Origin: Bacillota bacterium
GTDB lineage: Bacteria; Bacillota_C; Negativicutes; Sporomusales; Sporomusaceae
Length of the DNA stretch: 9,175 nucleotides
NCBI GenBank assembly: GCA_023441125.1
Contig: JAEZQV010000441.1
Coordinates: 1-9,175, forward strand
Reading direction: 5' to 3'
Part shown: piece by piece, positions 1 through 5,748 of the stretch
How positions within the stretch are numbered: the first letter of the stretch is position 1
Layout of the letters: every line of letters starts with the position of its first letter
Made by a program: the position numbers and the translations under genes
The notes under the pieces: generated by a model
Told to the model about the DNA's origin: nothing
What the model saw: the letters and a program-made list of their open reading frames with translations, nothing else
The model's database searches: none

Positions 1-63
1 GCTGCCGACGAACTGAACCGGTTAACAGCAAGTGAAAGCAGAGGAGTGGCCAAAAGTGCCTGA
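1..63 (+). CDS. 3' end of an upstream gene, probably another ECF transporter subunit (partial)
   Basis: Frame 1 is open from the window edge to a TGA at 61-63; the other two frames close by about position 43. The 20 visible residues (AADELNRLTASESRGVAKSA) carry no diagnostic motif. The stop overlaps the GTG start of the next gene by 8 nt, the same overlap as between the next two genes, so this is probably the preceding gene of the same operon. In ECF operons that position is commonly a second EcfA ATPase or an S component, but identity cannot be read from this fragment. Confidence 0.5.
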   Translation, partial: AADELNRLTASESRGVAKSA

Positions 64-889
64 AGCCCTTTTAGAACTGCAGGATATAACGTTTACGTAT
101 AAGAATAGCGGTTTGGCGCTTGATCAGGTCAATTTTGCCGTAAACCAGGGAGAATTTGTGGCTCTGGCCGGCCGGAACGGCAGCGGCAAAACAACCCTGA
201 CCCGTCTGGCCATGGCGCTGATCAAGCCGGCCGGCGGCCGTATTACCTTCCAAGGGCAAAGTACGGCCGCCATGACACCTGCCGACATGGCGCGGAGCAT
301 TGGCTATGTGTTTCAGAACCCTGACCGGCAGATTTTCCGGGAGACAGTAATTAAGGAGATTGCCTACGGGCCCGAGCAGCTCGGCTTTAGTTCCGCAAGC
401 ATTAATGAAGCGGTGGCCTGGGCCCTCAAGCTGACCGGCCTCACTGATTTGGCAGGCAGTTTTCCCCGGCTGCTCAGCCGGGGGCATAAACAAAAGGTGG
501 CCATTGCCTCGGCTATTGCCATGAAACCAAAAATGCTTATTCTGGATGAGCCGACCAGCGGCCAGGACCCCTGGGAAGCGCAAAACCTGATGGAGCTCTT
601 AACCGATCTGAACCGGCAAGGCATAACTATTATTCTGGTTACGCATGATATGGAGCTTATTGCCGGGTACGCGGGCAGAGCTGTTGTGCTGCACCAGGGC
701 CGGAAGGTGTTTGACGGTACGCCCGGCGAGCTGTTTGCCGGCCAAGAAAATATTGGCGACTGGGGTCTCCTGCCGCCTGCTGCCGTCACGCTCGGCCGCC
801 AGCTTACGGGGATTCATGCCGGCAGCACCGCTGAACTGACGGAGCTATTGGCGGCTGCTATTAAAAAAGGGAGGGAACCGTATGCCTAA
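56..889 (+). CDS. ECF transporter energy-coupling ATPase (EcfA/CbiO type)
   Basis: Cytoplasmic ABC ATPase that would power an energy-coupling-factor importer for a vitamin or metal together with the EcfT that follows. I chose GTG at 56, giving 277 aa, because AGAGGAG lies 9 nt upstream; the upstream in-frame GTG at 32 has no such site. Visible motifs: Walker A GRNGSGKTT (residues 39-47), Q-loop Gln87 in YVFQNPDRQIF, the ECF-typical Q-loop neighbourhood, Walker B MLILDE with catalytic Glu165, D-loop SGQD, and H-loop His197. The signature motif is unusual: LSRGH (140-144) instead of LSGGQ, so one composite ATP site may be weaker. This often goes with a partner EcfA subunit, which could lie upstream. 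Translation is coupled to both neighbours by 8-nt overlaps. The substrate is unknown, since no S component is visible in this operon. Confidence 0.93.
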   Translation: MPEALLELQDITFTYKNSGLALDQVNFAVNQGEFVALAGRNGSGKTTLTRLAMALIKPAGGRITFQGQSTAAMTPADMARSIGYVFQNPDRQIFRETVIKEIAYGPEQLGFSSASINEAVAWALKLTGLTDLAGSFPRLLSRGHKQKVAIASAIAMKPKMLILDEPTSGQDPWEAQNLMELLTDLNRQGITIILVTHDMELIAGYAGRAVVLHQGRKVFDGTPGELFAGQENIGDWGLLPPAAVTLGRQLTGIHAGSTAELTELLAAAIKKGREPYA

Positions 890-1550
890 GCTGGCGCCGC
901 TTACCAAATTAATTCTGACTGCCGCGGTATCGGTATGGGCGTTGATGATACCGACCCTGACCGGGCAAGCTGCCTTGGCCGGTGGTGAACTGCTGCTGTT
1001 TTTTCTGTATCGTCCGGCCGGCAAACATGTTAAGGCAGCCGGCGCCTTGGCGGTCTTTGCCGGCATGCTGGCGGTTATTCAATATGCCTTCGGCAGTACA
1101 GTGGAGTTTTCACTGCTCTCCGGGCTTAAAATGTTCGCAATGTCGATAGTTTTTGTCTTTTTACTGGCAACCACCAGGCTGCAGGATTTGACGGCTGCGC
1201 TGGTAAGCCAGTGCCGGGTTCCCTATGAATATGCCTTTATGTTTACCGCGGCGCTCCGGTTCGTACCCGATTTCCTGGCAGAAAGTCAGGCCGTGCGGGA
1301 GGCTCAGGCCTGCCGGGGATATGTCTTTTGCGGCAATCCGCTTAAACGGCTTATGGATTATGTTGCCATTGTCGAACCGCTGGTTCTCCGGGCAGTATCC
1401 CGCTCCGAGACCATGGCCATGAGTCTGGAGCTGAGAGGCTTTGGCCGTCAGGGACGCCGCCAGTTTACAGCCGATATCGCGCTGGGCGGCCCGGATTATG
1501 CAGCGCTATTCGTTATGCTGACGCTTACCGTCGGCTTAGCACTTCGATAA
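882..1550 (+). CDS. ECF transporter transmembrane coupling protein EcfT
   Basis: 222-residue membrane protein that links the ATPase pair to the substrate-binding S component of an ECF importer. Hydrophobic segments occur at roughly residues 10-43, 52-70, 80-97 and 205-221. The two short cytosolic coupling motifs that contact the ATPases are present as CRG (144-146, in EAQACRGY) and LRG (184-186, in SLELRGFG), variants of the usual ARG-type motifs. The ATG at 882 overlaps the end of the ATPase gene by 8 nt and is preceded by a GGGAGGG site inside that gene. The length and the motif order fit the CbiQ/EcfT family. A terminator follows immediately, so this is the last gene of the operon. The family call is firm; the transported compound cannot be told. 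Confidence 0.92.
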   Translation: MPKLAPLTKLILTAAVSVWALMIPTLTGQAALAGGELLLFFLYRPAGKHVKAAGALAVFAGMLAVIQYAFGSTVEFSLLSGLKMFAMSIVFVFLLATTRLQDLTAALVSQCRVPYEYAFMFTAALRFVPDFLAESQAVREAQACRGYVFCGNPLKRLMDYVAIVEPLVLRAVSRSETMAMSLELRGFGRQGRRQFTADIALGGPDYAALFVMLTLTVGLALR

Positions 1551-1599
1551 AATGATTGTTGCCGCTGGGGAGACAAACAGTGGCGGCAATCATTTTTTT
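1550..1599 (+). terminator. Rho-independent terminator of the ECF operon
   Basis: The left arm (1551-1565, ending TTGCCGC) pairs with the right arm GCGGCAATCATT (1583-1594) with a 3-nt bulge. A run of seven T (1593-1599) follows. It begins directly at the ecfT stop codon. Confidence 0.85.
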
Positions 1600-1635
1600 A
1601 TAAATACATAGAGGAAAAATGTACATATAGCAGAA

Positions 1636-1641
1636 TATAAT
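1636..1641 (+). promoter_or_regulatory. possible -10 box for dapL
   Basis: A perfect TATAAT lies in the AT-rich stretch between the ECF terminator and dapL, about 95 nt before its start. No convincing -35 hexamer sits 16-18 nt upstream, so this is only a candidate. A terminator on each side shows that dapL needs a promoter in this gap. Confidence 0.3.
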
Positions 1642-1735
1642 ACCAAATATCGCTGTTTTTTGTTTGTATTGCCCCGGATGCTTTGGGGAACAATTAAAAC
1701 TGCCAAATTATACAAACCAGAGAGGAGTTTCAAAA

Positions 1736-2968
1736 GTGGCCTTAATTAATGAAAACTATCTTAAATTGCCTGGAAGCTATCTGTTCGCTGAAATAGCAAG
1801 ACGTGTAACTAAATTTAAAGAAGATAATCCTGCTGCGAATATTATCAGACTGGGGATCGGTGATGTCACCAGGCCATTGCCGGAGGCCGTCATTACAGGC
1901 TTACATGGAGCTGTTGATGAAATGGCCAAGACCGAAACCTTCCGCGGTTATGGACCGGAACAAGGTTATCCCTTTTTAATTGAAAAAATTATTGCTACCG
2001 ATTATCAGCCGCTTGGGGTTTCCCTGGAGGTTGACGAGGTATTTGTCAGTGACGGTTCCAAAAGTGATGTGGGTAATATTCAGGAGATATTCGGTGTCGA
2101 TAATGTAGTTGCCATCACCGATCCGGTATATCCGGTTTACCTTGATACCAATATTATGGCCGGACGCAGCGGCGAACTGGTCAACGGAAAGTTTGCCGGT
2201 GTAACCTATCTGACCTGCAATGCCGAGAACAATTTTACGCCGGCTTTGCCAACAGAAAAGGTTGATATTATTTACCTCTGCTTCCCCAATAATCCGACAG
2301 GCACTACCCTATCCAAAGCAGAGTTGAAAAAATGGGTTGATTATGCCAAAGCCAACGGTGCTATCATTCTCTATGACGCGGCCTATGAAGCGTACATTCA
2401 GGAACCGGGTATTCCGCACAGTATTTACGAGGTGGAAGGTGCTAAGGATGTAGCAATCGAGTTTAGGACATTTTCCAAAAACGCCGGGTTTACCGGTACG
2501 CGCTGCGCTTTTACCGTAGTACCCAAAACCGTGATGGCTGCGAAGCAAGACGGCAGCCAATATCCGCTGAACAAACTGTGGAACCGCCGGCAAACCACCA
2601 AGTTCAATGGTGTGCCATACATCATCCAGCGTGGCGCCGAGGCTGTATATACGCCGGCAGGCCAACAGCAGATCAAAGCGCTTATTACCTACTATATGAC
2701 GAATGCCAAGATTATCCGGGAAGGTCTGAAAAGTATCGGTCTGGATGTGTTCGGCGGGGTCAATGCGCCCTACATCTGGCTGAAAACTCCGGCCGGATAC
2801 GACTCTTGGTCCTTTTTCGATAAATTGCTGACAGAGGTCAACATTGTCGGTACGCCCGGGGCCGGCTTCGGTCCGGCCGGAGAGGGATATTTCCGGCTTA
2901 CGGCCTTTGGCAGTCAGGAAAGTACCCAGGAAGCCATCGAACGAATCAAAACCAAACTGAGCTTATAA
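1736..2968 (+). CDS. dapL: LL-diaminopimelate aminotransferase
   Basis: PLP-dependent class I/II aminotransferase that converts tetrahydrodipicolinate and glutamate to LL-diaminopimelate in one step. This feeds lysine and peptidoglycan synthesis and bypasses the acylated intermediates. GTG at 1736 is chosen because AGAGGAG lies 8 nt upstream and the protein then begins [17 protein letters not shown] and has 410 residues, the usual DapL length; an in-frame ATG at 1664 would add 24 unrelated residues. Visible features: [12 protein letters not shown] near residue 40, the substrate-binding loop [12 protein letters not shown] (69-80), FPNNPTG (183-189), Asp214 and Tyr217 in YDAAYEAY, and the Schiff-base lysine Lys248 in [11 protein letters not shown]. 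All expected PLP residues are present. It stands alone between two terminators, so it is probably monocistronic. DapL is typical of some Firmicutes, cyanobacteria, Chlamydiae and plants. Confidence 0.95.
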   Translation: MALINENYLKLPGSYLFAEIARRVTKFKEDNPAANIIRLGIGDVTRPLPEAVITGLHGAVDEMAKTETFRGYGPEQGYPFLIEKIIATDYQPLGVSLEVDEVFVSDGSKSDVGNIQEIFGVDNVVAITDPVYPVYLDTNIMAGRSGELVNGKFAGVTYLTCNAENNFTPALPTEKVDIIYLCFPNNPTGTTLSKAELKKWVDYAKANGAIILYDAAYEAYIQEPGIPHSIYEVEGAKDVAIEFRTFSKNAGFTGTRCAFTVVPKTVMAAKQDGSQYPLNKLWNRRQTTKFNGVPYIIQRGAEAVYTPAGQQQIKALITYYMTNAKIIREGLKSIGLDVFGGVNAPYIWLKTPAGYDSWSFFDKLLTEVNIVGTPGAGFGPAGEGYFRLTAFGSQESTQEAIERIKTKLSL

Positions 2969-2999
2969 AACCGGTCTGCCCGGCGCACCCGGGTGAAGC

Positions 3000-3053
3000 A
3001 TAAAACAGCAAAGAATCCGCTTTGGCTAGAGGGCGGATTCTTTGCTGTTTTAT
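3000..3053 (+). terminator. Terminator after dapL
   Basis: Perfect 21-bp inverted repeat: 3000-3020 (core AAAACAGCAAAGAATCCGC) and 3033-3053, around a 12-nt loop. The right arm ends in TTTTAT. It lies 31 nt after the dapL stop. The arms are A-rich on the left and T-rich on the right, so it could work on both strands. Confidence 0.85.
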
Positions 3054-3133
3054 TGACAGGTTTCCGGCAGGCAGGATAAACGTGTATTTTGCGATGGCCG
3101 CTTGCCTTTTTTCGAGATAATAGCATGTATGCC

Positions 3134-3162
3134 TTGCCGCGGGGAACAATACTTACTATACA
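3134..3162 (+). promoter_or_regulatory. candidate sigma-A promoter for the unknown gene pair
   Basis: TTGCCG (3134-3139) and TATACA (3157-3162) are separated by 17 nt, a reasonable vegetative promoter. Transcription would begin near 3169, about 18 nt before the ATG at 3187, with the ribosome binding site in between. It is placed just after the dapL terminator. Confidence 0.45.
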
Positions 3163-3186
3163 TAAAATAATCCGGGGGGATATGAT

Positions 3187-3567
3187 ATGCACGAGTATAG
3201 CCGGTTTAGCCGGCACAGCGGCAGCCGCAATTTATTCCGTAGCCGGAAGCAACCGGCTGACCGTTTTCACGTAACCGTGACCATGAACCGGCCGGCAGAC
3301 ACAGTTATAAAACCTGCCGTCCAGGCTATAGCGCCGTTTGCCGCCTGTTGGCGGACGATTGCGCGGCGGGTGGCGAATTTGCTGACAAACTGGTCCTGGT
3401 TGCCCAATACCGGCTCTTCGGTCCGCCGGCGAGGCGAGGCGGGGCCAGCCCAAATCATTGATCCGCAGGCTACCACGATGATTGCGCCGCCGAAACCCGC
3501 TATCCCGCTAACCCTGTTGCCGGCGGAGCAGCTGGTTACGACGGAATTCAATCAGCATGGCAGCTAA
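3187..3567 (+). CDS. hypothetical protein, 126 aa, first gene of an unknown pair
   Basis: Not recognised. Support for a real gene: ATG at 3187 sits 6 nt after a GGGGGGA ribosome binding site, a plausible promoter lies just upstream, and the stop overlaps the next gene's ATG by 11 nt. The N-terminal third is rich in Arg, Ser and His (RFSRHSGSRNLFRSRKQ, residues 6-22) and strongly basic. A second basic patch, VRRRGEAG, lies in the middle. The C-terminal part is Pro/Ala/Leu/Thr-rich. There is no signal peptide, no clear membrane helix and no catalytic motif. The composition looks disordered and could suggest a nucleic-acid or surface-binding adaptor, but that is a guess. A chance ORF remains possible, because the opposite strand also holds open frames here. 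Confidence 0.5.
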   Translation: MHEYSRFSRHSGSRNLFRSRKQPADRFHVTVTMNRPADTVIKPAVQAIAPFAACWRTIARRVANLLTNWSWLPNTGSSVRRRGEAGPAQIIDPQATTMIAPPKPAIPLTLLPAEQLVTTEFNQHGS

Positions 3568-4330
3568 CCCGGCGTTAACCTTAACAAGGCTGCCGCTGCT
3601 GGACTTGGGCGGAGCAACTGCCAGTATCGTCCGGGCGCTTGCTGCCGGTCAGGCGGCACGGCTGGGACAGAGCGCCGTGCTAAGCACCAAAGTGCATGCC
3701 TTTGATTCGCATAAGCCCGAGCATGTTCAGATATTAATCAATACAGATGCCGGTCAGGTATTCTATCACCGCCAGGACTGCGGTGCCGTTTGCCATCTTG
3801 ACGTTTTTCATGAGTGCGGCGAAGTGGATCACCGGGTGGCGGCCGGCTGTATCTGTCAGGCTGTCACCTTCTATAATGCTTATGCAAGCCGGCAAAAAGG
3901 GGGGCCGTATCCCGGCTTGGTTAATTTGGCGCTTATTGACCTCCAGACTGCCACGGGCGGCGGCCGGATTACAGGCAGTTTGCTGGGCGGGCAAAAGGTT
4001 TCCGTGCGCCGGGTGCATGAGAATCATGTCCACGTGACGTTACGTACGCCAGCTAACGATTTTGCGTGTCTGCTGTATATTGCTGCGGCTGTGGAAACTG
4101 CGGTTCAAGCTATGAACCTTGAGCTCCGCTGCAATGAAAGCATAAGTTATGCAGAGGCTGCCGACGGGCAGCTTGATCTTAGTCCGTACACAGATCAGAC
4201 CGATTCCTTCCTTAACGGCAAGCCGGCAGCGCCGCAGCCTGAATATACGGCAGCAGCCGTGGCGGATAAGGGACAGGCTTTGCTGGCAGCGCCGGACCGG
4301 CAGACGAAAGAGTTTATGTATTGGGCTTGA
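3557..4330 (+). CDS. hypothetical protein with a Cys/His cluster, 257 aa
   Basis: Not recognised. The only in-frame start after the upstream TAA at 3509 is ATG at 3557. It lacks a good ribosome binding site but overlaps the preceding gene by 11 nt, so translation is probably coupled. The most striking part is residues 71-100, where five cysteines (75, 79, 87, 98, 100; CxxxC and CxC spacing) and four histidines (71, 80, 85, 92) fall within 30 residues, as in a metal site or disulphide-linked domain. A further beta-like stretch with alternating hydrophobics, VSVRRVHENHVHVTLRTP, lies near 148-165, then a helix-like segment rich in Ala. The tail from about 215 is Ala/Pro/Gln-rich. There is no signal peptide or membrane helix. 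A faint resemblance of the middle to beta-rich spore-coat (SPOCS/DUF3794) domains was considered and is too weak to call. No terminator follows directly. Confidence 0.65.
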   Translation: MAANPALTLTRLPLLDLGGATASIVRALAAGQAARLGQSAVLSTKVHAFDSHKPEHVQILINTDAGQVFYHRQDCGAVCHLDVFHECGEVDHRVAAGCICQAVTFYNAYASRQKGGPYPGLVNLALIDLQTATGGGRITGSLLGGQKVSVRRVHENHVHVTLRTPANDFACLLYIAAAVETAVQAMNLELRCNESISYAEAADGQLDLSPYTDQTDSFLNGKPAAPQPEYTAAAVADKGQALLAAPDRQTKEFMYWA

Positions 4331-4498
4331 TGCCGGCCCTATTTTGCTTTTCTCCGTGCCGTCAAGCCGCAAGCGGTACATACGGCGATGACCGGTCCAG
4401 CTGCTGTAGTAAAGATATTTCCCGGAAATAATTGGGTTCCAGGTTTTGTCGCCGACAAGATCAAGAAAATAGCGCGAGCCAGCAGCATAACAGGACAA
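4322..4498 (-). pseudogene. possible decayed fragment of a DUF5050-like repeat protein
   Basis: The interval between the unknown gene and the T-box promoter (4331-4622) holds no convincing intact gene. On the minus strand one frame reads VGDKTWNPIISGKYLYYSS followed by WTGHRRMYRLRLDGTEKSKI. This matches the pattern of DUF5050/beta-propeller-like repeats: a G-x-(Y/W)-(I/L)-Y-Y-S strand, then lYr-x-x-DGT-x-x-x-(K/I). Upstream, a TAA closes the frame about 18 codons before the TTG at 4498, while other frames carry short hydrophobic stretches (MLLARAIFLILSA) that could be remnants of a signal peptide. Downstream, the frame runs antisense into the preceding gene with no further repeat. I infer a truncated, frameshifted relic. 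The motif reading is mine and unverified, and a chance match is possible. Confidence 0.3.
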
Positions 4499-4622
4499 TG
4501 CGACGGGGAAAAAAGCGCAGTGGCGCCGCGGTATAGTTTTCTGGCGCCGCCAGGCTTAGCATCCGGCCTGGAGTTATTATGAACGGTATGCTGTAAATGA
4601 ATTTTTCGCTGTAATTTGAGTG

Positions 4623-4652
4623 TTGACAACTGTGCGTGTCTTCTGGTATCCT
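4623..4652 (+). promoter_or_regulatory. promoter of the tryptophan T-box operon
   Basis: A consensus -35 TTGACA (4623-4628) is followed after 18 nt by TATCCT (4647-4652). It sits immediately upstream of the T-box leader, with transcription expected to start near 4659. Confidence 0.7.
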
Positions 4653-4658
4653 ATATAC

Positions 4659-4980
4659 AATATTTCAATACGATCATCGTCAATGACCAGGAAGAGTAAA
4701 CACATGCAGGCGGCTGCAGCGAGCCAATGACAGTGAGAGTTTGGCGCAAGTCCGGTGTGGTGAATGGGCCTGGGAGATACAGTCCGAGCCGCGTTAAGCG
4801 GGGTAGGCGCTGTCGGGATTCTTCCGCCGTTATCAGGAAGCGGGTATCGGCTATAAGCCTGTACTTTGTAGAGCCGGACCAGGACAGTTTGTCATGGTCA
4901 ACGAGGGTGGCACCGCGGGTTATTCCCCGTCCCTTTGGGTATGCGAGAGCATATCCAAAGAGACGGGGTTTTATATTTTG
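4659..4980 (+). ncRNA. T-box riboswitch leader, tryptophan specific
   Basis: This leader senses uncharged tRNA and lets transcription continue when charged tRNA is low. The conserved T-box AGGGTGGCACCGCGG is at 4904-4918. At the base of Stem I, CCAGG (4687-4691) pairs with CCTGG (4769-4773) and ACAC (4700-4703) pairs with GTGT (4755-4758). They enclose the AGTA internal-loop motif (4695-4698) and the 3' side GGTGAA-TGG-G, which places the specifier codon UGG at 4765-4767, i.e. Trp. The distal Stem I arm has GCCAA/TTGGC around a GTGAGAG element. The bulge UGGC fits a tRNA with discriminator G73 (acceptor end GCCA), as in bacterial tRNA-Trp. The antiterminator pairs AGGG (4904-4907) with CCCT (4931-4934) and GCGGG (4915-4919) with CCCGT (4926-4930), both of which are taken from the terminator's left arm. 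The target is the transporter/ligase pair downstream. Confidence 0.93.
4925..4972 (+). terminator. T-box regulatory terminator
   Basis: A 20-bp stem with arms 4925-4944 and 4949-4968 (outer part CCCCGTC/GACGGGG), one mismatch and one G-U pair, has a GAGA loop and is followed by TTTT and a further AT-rich stretch. It is mutually exclusive with the antiterminator, because its left arm supplies the CCCGT/CCCT strand. It should form when tRNA-Trp is fully charged. Confidence 0.92.
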
Positions 4981-4994
4981 TACCTGATACTTTA

Positions 4995-5119
4995 GAATTG
5001 GAGATAAGCCGCCATCTGCTTCGTTGCTCTCTCCGGGCGGTCCGCTTACGTACGGTCCCATGTACGCCGCGCGGACCGTCCTCGAGGGCGCCTCGCAGCT
5101 GACGACTTCTCTCCAATTC
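4995..5119 (+). repeat. 125-bp imperfect palindromic element in the leader
   Basis: The ends are GAATTGGAGATAAG (4995-5008) and CTTCTCTCCAATTC (5106-5119), complementary at 13 of 14 positions; the match continues to about 21 of 25. Nested inside are GGGCGGTCCGC (5035-5045) with GCGGACCGTCC (5071-5081), and CGTAC (5049-5053) with GTACG (5062-5066). A local hairpin, CGAGG-GCG-CCTCG, sits on the right side (5083-5095). No coding capacity and no clear target-site duplication are seen. It lies after the T-box terminator and before the ribosome binding site, so it is transcribed only on read-through. It looks like a dispersed intergenic repeat or MITE-like element, but copy number cannot be judged here. 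Confidence 0.7.
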
Positions 5120-5157
5120 CGGCAATTCATTATTTTTTATTACGGAAGGGGGACGTT

Positions 5158-5748
5158 ATGATGGAAAAAAATGAGCAGGAACTGGTCACCATTACTACCG
5201 GGCAGGAGGGGCGGTTCCGCTGGGCGGCGGTGACGGCGATGCTGCTGGCCATGGGGGCGATTTTGCGGTTGGTTAGTCCGAGTATTGCCGGTATTTCGCC
5301 TAACTGGATTATTGCGATGTACTGTTTGTCCATCGTGCTATTCCGGCCGTCAATGGGGCGGGCTGCCGGCATCGGCCTGGTGGCCGGGGCGTTGTGCCTG
5401 GCAACCTCCAAGTCGGTGCTGCCTTATGGCAATTTGATCAGTGAGCCGGTGGGCGCCTTGGTTTGTGCTCTTATCATCAAGCTGCCCTATACTATGAAGG
5501 TAGGGCGGCTGGAACTCAGGCCGGCAGTGGGGGCCCTGTTCGGCACGCTGGCCAGCGGCCTGACCTTCACCACGCTGGCCAAGCTTATGCTGGGACTGCC
5601 ACTGAAGGTGTACCTCTATGGCATGCTGCCGGTAGTGCTGACCGTGGCTGCGGCCAACACCGTTATTGCCCAGGTCCTCTATTATCCGGTAACGGCGCTG
5701 CTAAGCGGCTTTACCGCGAAACCTAAGGAAGAAGGGATCAGTAAATGA
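5158..5748 (+). CDS. trpP: TrpP-like tryptophan transporter (ECF S-component-like fold)
   Basis: A small integral membrane protein of 196 aa, inferred to take up tryptophan. After a polar N-terminus (about 20 residues) come some six hydrophobic segments, near residues 22-39, 46-62, 67-82, 93-108, 117-143 and 152-182. The early pattern AMLLAMGAILRLVSP...NWIIAMYCLSIVLF matches the B. subtilis TrpP (YhaG) family layout, and the length is close (about 170 plus an N-terminal extension). The specificity call is strengthened by the Trp T-box upstream. Start: ATG at 5158 lies only 4 nt after AGGGGGA; the next codon, ATG at 5161, has a better 7-nt spacing, so either may be used. No ATPase or EcfT gene is adjacent; like TrpP it may act alone or borrow a shared ECF module. 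Its stop overlaps the ligase start by 4 nt. Confidence 0.8.
   Translation: MMEKNEQELVTITTGQEGRFRWAAVTAMLLAMGAILRLVSPSIAGISPNWIIAMYCLSIVLFRPSMGRAAGIGLVAGALCLATSKSVLPYGNLISEPVGALVCALIIKLPYTMKVGRLELRPAVGALFGTLASGLTFTTLAKLMLGLPLKVYLYGMLPVVLTVAAANTVIAQVLYYPVTALLSGFTAKPKEEGISK

Noticed and set aside
32..55. GTG at 32 as the start of the ECF ATPase
   Set aside because: No ribosome binding site upstream. AGAGGAG at 40-46 is correctly spaced for GTG at 56.
1664..1735. ATG at 1664 as the dapL start
   Set aside because: The added 24 residues do not resemble DapL and lack a ribosome binding site; GTG at 1736 has AGAGGAG at 8 nt and gives the family length.
3232..3551. Minus-strand ORFs of 73 and 94 aa opposite the 126-aa hypothetical gene
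   Set aside because: No ribosome binding site or recognisable motif was seen. The + frame has a promoter, a good ribosome binding site and overlap with its neighbour.
4540..4580. Short inverted repeat CCAGGC/GCCTGG near 4550-4571 as a terminator for the unknown gene pair
   Set aside because: Only a 6-bp stem with no T-run after it, and more than 200 nt past the stop codon.
4388..4582. A + strand 64-aa ORF in the gap before the T-box
   Set aside because: No ribosome binding site and no recognisable family; the opposite strand gives a better, though decayed, protein motif.
4651..5130. Minus-strand ORFs (159 and 75 aa) and a + strand ORF over the leader
   Set aside because: They lie across the T-box and palindrome, whose conserved RNA motifs explain the sequence; the proteins contain no recognisable domain.
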